7,452 nucleotides of DNA from Bryobacteraceae bacterium (GTDB lineage: Bacteria; Acidobacteriota; Terriglobia; Bryobacterales; Bryobacteraceae). Below the pieces are notes generated by a model. It did not search any database and was not told the origin of the DNA. It saw only the letters and a program-made list of their open reading frames with translations. Below are positions 5,459 to 7,452 of this stretch, in pieces. The DNA is taken from assembly GCA_947456995.1 (NCBI GenBank), contig CANGVB010000169.1:1-7452 (forward strand), given 5' to 3'. Both the position numbers and the translations under genes were made by a program. How positions within the stretch are numbered: position 1 is the stretch's first letter; each line of letters opens with the position of its first letter.

Positions 5459-6754
5459 ATGGATCGCAGAGACTTATTTCGCGCAGCCGGCATTGCCGCG
5501 GTTGCATTCTCAGGCGACGCCCTTCCCCGTTTGCAAGCAGCGTTGGCAGCACAAGGCGGTAGACCCGCCGATTCCCTGGCCGTAGACGAAGACTTCTGGT
5601 TTCAGGTGAGACACATGTTCACCGTAGACCGGAACATCATCAACCTGAATAATGGCGGTGTTTCCCCATCCCCCAAGATTGTGATGGAAAGCGAGAAACG
5701 CTACCTCGAGATTTCGAACATGGGCCCGGCCCACTTTATGTGGAAGGTACTGGGGCCCGAACTGGAAAGTGTTCGCCGGCGTCTGGCGCAGAGTTTTGGT
5801 TGTGATCCGGAAGAGATCGCAATCACTCGCAATGCGAGCGAAGCACTGGAAATTGTGCAGCTCGGGATGACGCTGAATCGTGGCGATGAGGTACTGACGA
5901 CGAACCAGGATTATGGCCGCATGCTGACCACCTGGAATCAGCGCGAGCGCCGCGACGGGATTGTTCTGAAGCAGATTTCATTCCCTGTGCCGGCACCTTC
6001 GCTCGACTATCTGGCCGAGTTGATTGAGAAGGCGATTACGCCTAAGACCAAAGTGATTCACATCTGCCACATCACCAACCTGACGGGGCAGATATTCCCG
6101 GTGAAGAAGATCTCGCAGATGGCGCGGGCTCGCGGGATCGAAGTTGTGGTGGATGGCGCTCATGCCTTTGGGCAGTTTCCCTTCAAGCGCGACGATCTGG
6201 ATTGCGACTATTACGGCACGAGTTTGCATAAGTGGATTCTGGCGCCGGTGGGCACCGGGTTTCTGTATGTGAAACGCGAAAACATCAAGAAGATCTGGCC
6301 GCTGATGGCAGCGCCGGAATCGATGGCCGACAATATTCGCAAGTTTGAAGAGATCGGTACGCATCCGGCCAGCCAGCGGAATACGATTACCGAAGCGCTG
6401 ACTTTCCATGAATCGATTGGAGTGGAGCGCAAGGCGGCCCGGTTGCGGTATCTGCGCAAGCGATGGTCGATGCGATTGAAGCAACTTCCAGGTGTGACTC
6501 TGCATACGAGCGATGATCCGGAAATGAGCTGCGGGATCGGGACGGTGGGCTTTAAAGGATTCAGCATTCCGAAGCTGGCTGAATACTTGATGGAAAAGCA
6601 CAAGATCATGGTGGTGCCGATCGTCAGAGGCAAGGAATATGCCGGCTTACGCATCACGCCCAACGTATATACGACCCTGGAAGAAGTGGATACATTCGCT
6701 TCAACCATGGAAGAAATTGTCAAGAAAGGCCCCGTGGCCTTAGGCTTGGCGTAA
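5459..6754 (+). CDS. Class V PLP-dependent aminotransferase-fold enzyme with Tat signal (isopenicillin-N-epimerase-like)
   Basis: A 431-residue fold-type I PLP enzyme of the class V group (cysteine desulfurase, isopenicillin N epimerase, EgtE-like lyases). Residues 1-11 (MDRRDLFRAAG) carry a twin-arginine motif D-R-R-D-L-F followed by a hydrophobic Ala/Gly/Val stretch, so a folded, cofactor-loaded enzyme is probably exported. Catalytic-domain marks are LNNGGVSPSP near the substrate end, TRNASEAL for phosphate binding, the cofactor aspartate D232 in VVDGAHAFGQ, and the Schiff-base lysine K258 in GTSLHKW. The C-terminal domain ends with GLRITPNVYTT, where the Arg would hold a substrate carboxylate. 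Length fits the family. ATG 5459 is chosen because it begins the Tat motif; an in-frame ATG at 5429 adds ten residues and buries that motif. No strong ribosome site is seen before either. Reaction unknown: epimerase, lyase or transaminase are all possible. Confidence 0.87.
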   Translation: MDRRDLFRAAGIAAVAFSGDALPRLQAALAAQGGRPADSLAVDEDFWFQVRHMFTVDRNIINLNNGGVSPSPKIVMESEKRYLEISNMGPAHFMWKVLGPELESVRRRLAQSFGCDPEEIAITRNASEALEIVQLGMTLNRGDEVLTTNQDYGRMLTTWNQRERRDGIVLKQISFPVPAPSLDYLAELIEKAITPKTKVIHICHITNLTGQIFPVKKISQMARARGIEVVVDGAHAFGQFPFKRDDLDCDYYGTSLHKWILAPVGTGFLYVKRENIKKIWPLMAAPESMADNIRKFEEIGTHPASQRNTITEALTFHESIGVERKAARLRYLRKRWSMRLKQLPGVTLHTSDDPEMSCGIGTVGFKGFSIPKLAEYLMEKHKIMVVPIVRGKEYAGLRITPNVYTTLEEVDTFASTMEEIVKKGPVALGLA

Positions 6755-6762
6755 GAATAAAC

Positions 6763-6792
6763 TTGACAGGGCCTTATGGAATTTCATAGATT
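6763..6792 (+). promoter_or_regulatory. Candidate sigma70-type promoter for the penicillin-binding protein gene
   Basis: A perfect TTGACA at 6763-6768 is followed after 18 bases by TAGATT (4/6 match to TATAAT) at 6787-6792. The -35 box begins eight bases after the aminotransferase stop. Transcription would start near 6800, giving a leader of about 120 bases before ATG 6923. The spacer contains the left arm of the hairpin described at 6770-6803, so promoter and terminator-like hairpin share the same DNA. Confidence 0.45.
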
Positions 6793-6803
6793 GCCATAAG
6801 GCC
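6770..6803 (+). terminator. Probable intrinsic terminator of the aminotransferase gene
   Basis: A perfect 10-bp inverted repeat, GGCCTTATGG at 6770-6779 and CCATAAGGCC at 6794-6803, with a 14-base loop. Three more pairs (AAT/ATT) can form inside past a single bulged G, leaving a seven-base loop. It begins 16 bases after the aminotransferase stop and is followed by AATCTTTTGTT, a modest T-rich tail. The tail is broken by C and G, so termination may be incomplete. The same repeat could also act as an operator because it overlaps a promoter-like element. Confidence 0.6.
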
Positions 6804-6913
6804 AATCTTTTGTTAAGGTTGGATTTGTTCGCGCTGTCTCGGTTGACGGCAAATTCCAAAGCAGCAGGCCTGGGTGGATTATGGTTTCGACCAAAACCGC
6901 CGATAGGACTGGT

Positions 6914-6918
6914 AAGGA
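6914..6918 (+). promoter_or_regulatory. Shine-Dalgarno AAGGA supporting start 6923
   Basis: AAGGA (within GGTAAGGATAGC) lies four bases before ATG 6923. Spacing is a little short but usable. It favours 6923 over the in-frame ATG at 6881, which has only a weak GGTGG before it and would place 14 polar residues ahead of the signal peptide. ATG 6881 also lies at the edge of a small TGGT-TTCG-ACCA hairpin (6882-6893). Confidence 0.55.
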
Positions 6919-6922
6919 TAGC

Positions 6923-7452
6923 ATGGCCTTTAACAGAGTTTTCATTTCTGCACTGCTAGCAATGCTCGTATTCGTAGCGCCCGGTGTTGTTCGGGCGGCC
7001 ACTGCGAAGAAGAGTTCCGCTAAGACTTCCGCGAAAAAGGTGTCAGCTACTAAAAAAGTGACACCAACCAGGATTGCTCCTGCCAGGACGCGAGCCACTG
7101 CCGCATCCAGACGAGCACCTGTACTTAAGAAGGCGTCTTTCACGAAGGGCCGTGCACCGGTCTCCCGGTTCCGTCAGCGCAATAGCCCGTATGCGGGTTT
7201 CTGGACCGTTCCCAACTTTGCAGACGCCACCGAAGGCGACGTAATCGATGGAGAAGACCTCACGATTCGCCGGGCAGCGGTTGAAGCTCTCAATGGATTG
7301 AATGGCGCGGTGGTAGTTTCTGATGCGAGCAACGGTCGCATTCTGAGCATGGTGAACCAGAAGCTGGTATTGCAGAACGGGTTTCAGCCTTGCTCGACGA
7401 TCAAGATTCTGGCTGGTGTGGCCGGGGTGATGGAAGGCGAATACAGCCGCGA
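6923..7452 (+). CDS. Penicillin-binding / transpeptidase-type protein with Lys/Ala-rich linker, 3'-truncated
   Basis: N-terminal 176 residues of an exported serine acyl-transferase of the penicillin-binding protein/class D beta-lactamase fold, which would act on peptidoglycan peptides in the periplasm. Residues 1-25 are a signal peptide (MAFNRVFISALLAMLVF... ending VRA). Residues about 27-80 form a basic, low-complexity linker rich in Lys, Ala, Ser, Thr and Arg. From about 110 the transpeptidase start is recognisable: RRAAVEALNGLNGAVVVSDA, NGRILSMVNQ, then QPCS158-T-I-K161, the SxxK motif with nucleophile Ser158 and base Lys161. Most transpeptidases have PGSTFK here; Cys replaces Gly. The SxN and KTG motifs would lie beyond the window. 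No transglycosylase domain fits before the motif, so it is a short monofunctional enzyme or beta-lactamase-like protein. Start 6923 is chosen for its ribosome site and signal peptide. Confidence 0.8.
   Translation, partial: MAFNRVFISALLAMLVFVAPGVVRAATAKKSSAKTSAKKVSATKKVTPTRIAPARTRATAASRRAPVLKKASFTKGRAPVSRFRQRNSPYAGFWTVPNFADATEGDVIDGEDLTIRRAAVEALNGLNGAVVVSDASNGRILSMVNQKLVLQNGFQPCSTIKILAGVAGVMEGEYSR

Noticed and set aside
5978..6723. Two long minus-strand open frames (207 and 170 codons)
   Set aside because: Both are antisense to the PLP enzyme's conserved core and show no motif of their own.
6804..6922. A riboswitch (cyclic-di-GMP or cyclic-di-AMP type) in the leader of the penicillin-binding gene
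   Set aside because: GGCAAA and AAAGC fragments recall a c-di-GMP aptamer, but the paired stems, tetraloop and receptor are not found, and no c-di-AMP core is visible. A covariance-model search would decide.
1..7452. CRISPR arrays, transposons, tRNA/rRNA genes, toxin-antitoxin or defence genes
   Set aside because: No regularly spaced repeats, transposase motifs, terminal repeats with target duplications, cloverleaf-like sequence or recognisable defence domains were seen on either strand.

Overview
The window reads as a chromosomal stretch of a Gram-negative bacterium with coding-strand GC that looks, by eye, to be in the high 50s. It carries a signal-peptide YceI protein, a candidate outer-membrane barrel with a heme motif, two twin-arginine (Tat) style leaders and a periplasmic penicillin-binding-type enzyme. 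This mix, and the style of the Tat-exported PLP enzyme and cupin, suggests an Acidobacteriota member, perhaps Bryobacterales/Solibacter-like. That placement is an impression from protein style, not a search result.

Layout. (1) Positions 1-2826, + strand: a tight operon made of a 5'-truncated family 2 glycosyltransferase, a zinc-ribbon SAM methyltransferase that seems to lack any ATG/GTG/TTG start covering its whole domain (ATT at 726 is proposed), a second SAM methyltransferase (ATGA overlap), and a small Tat-leader cupin that abuts or overlaps it. The first three look like surface polysaccharide or glycolipid assembly genes; the cupin is a rider of unknown role. (2) 2878-3192, +: a small secreted coiled-coil protein ending in a CCCH zinc-finger-like motif. 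(3) 3201-4984, - strand: a two-gene operon, YceI-family protein first, then a protein with one CxxCH heme site and a probable beta-barrel body, coupled through TGATG. It meets the preceding gene convergently with an 8-base gap. (4) 4985-5458: a 474-base divergent control region with a 12-bp palindrome, a small hairpin and a possible sigma70-type promoter. (5) 5459-6754, +: a class V PLP-dependent aminotransferase-fold enzyme with a Tat leader. (6) 6755-6922: a strong hairpin that probably terminates the preceding gene, interleaved with a TTGACA promoter-like element. (7) 6923 to the end, +: the N-terminal part of an exported penicillin-binding/transpeptidase-type protein with a Lys/Ala-rich linker and an STIK active-site motif, cut by the window edge.

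The theme is the cell envelope: glycan building, periplasmic redox or lipid-binding proteins and peptidoglycan enzymes. I found no CRISPR array, transposon, tRNA, rRNA or recognisable defence system. The least ordinary items are the YceI/heme-barrel pair, the probable non-canonical start codon, the exported PLP enzyme, and the overlapping promoter/hairpin before the penicillin-binding protein.
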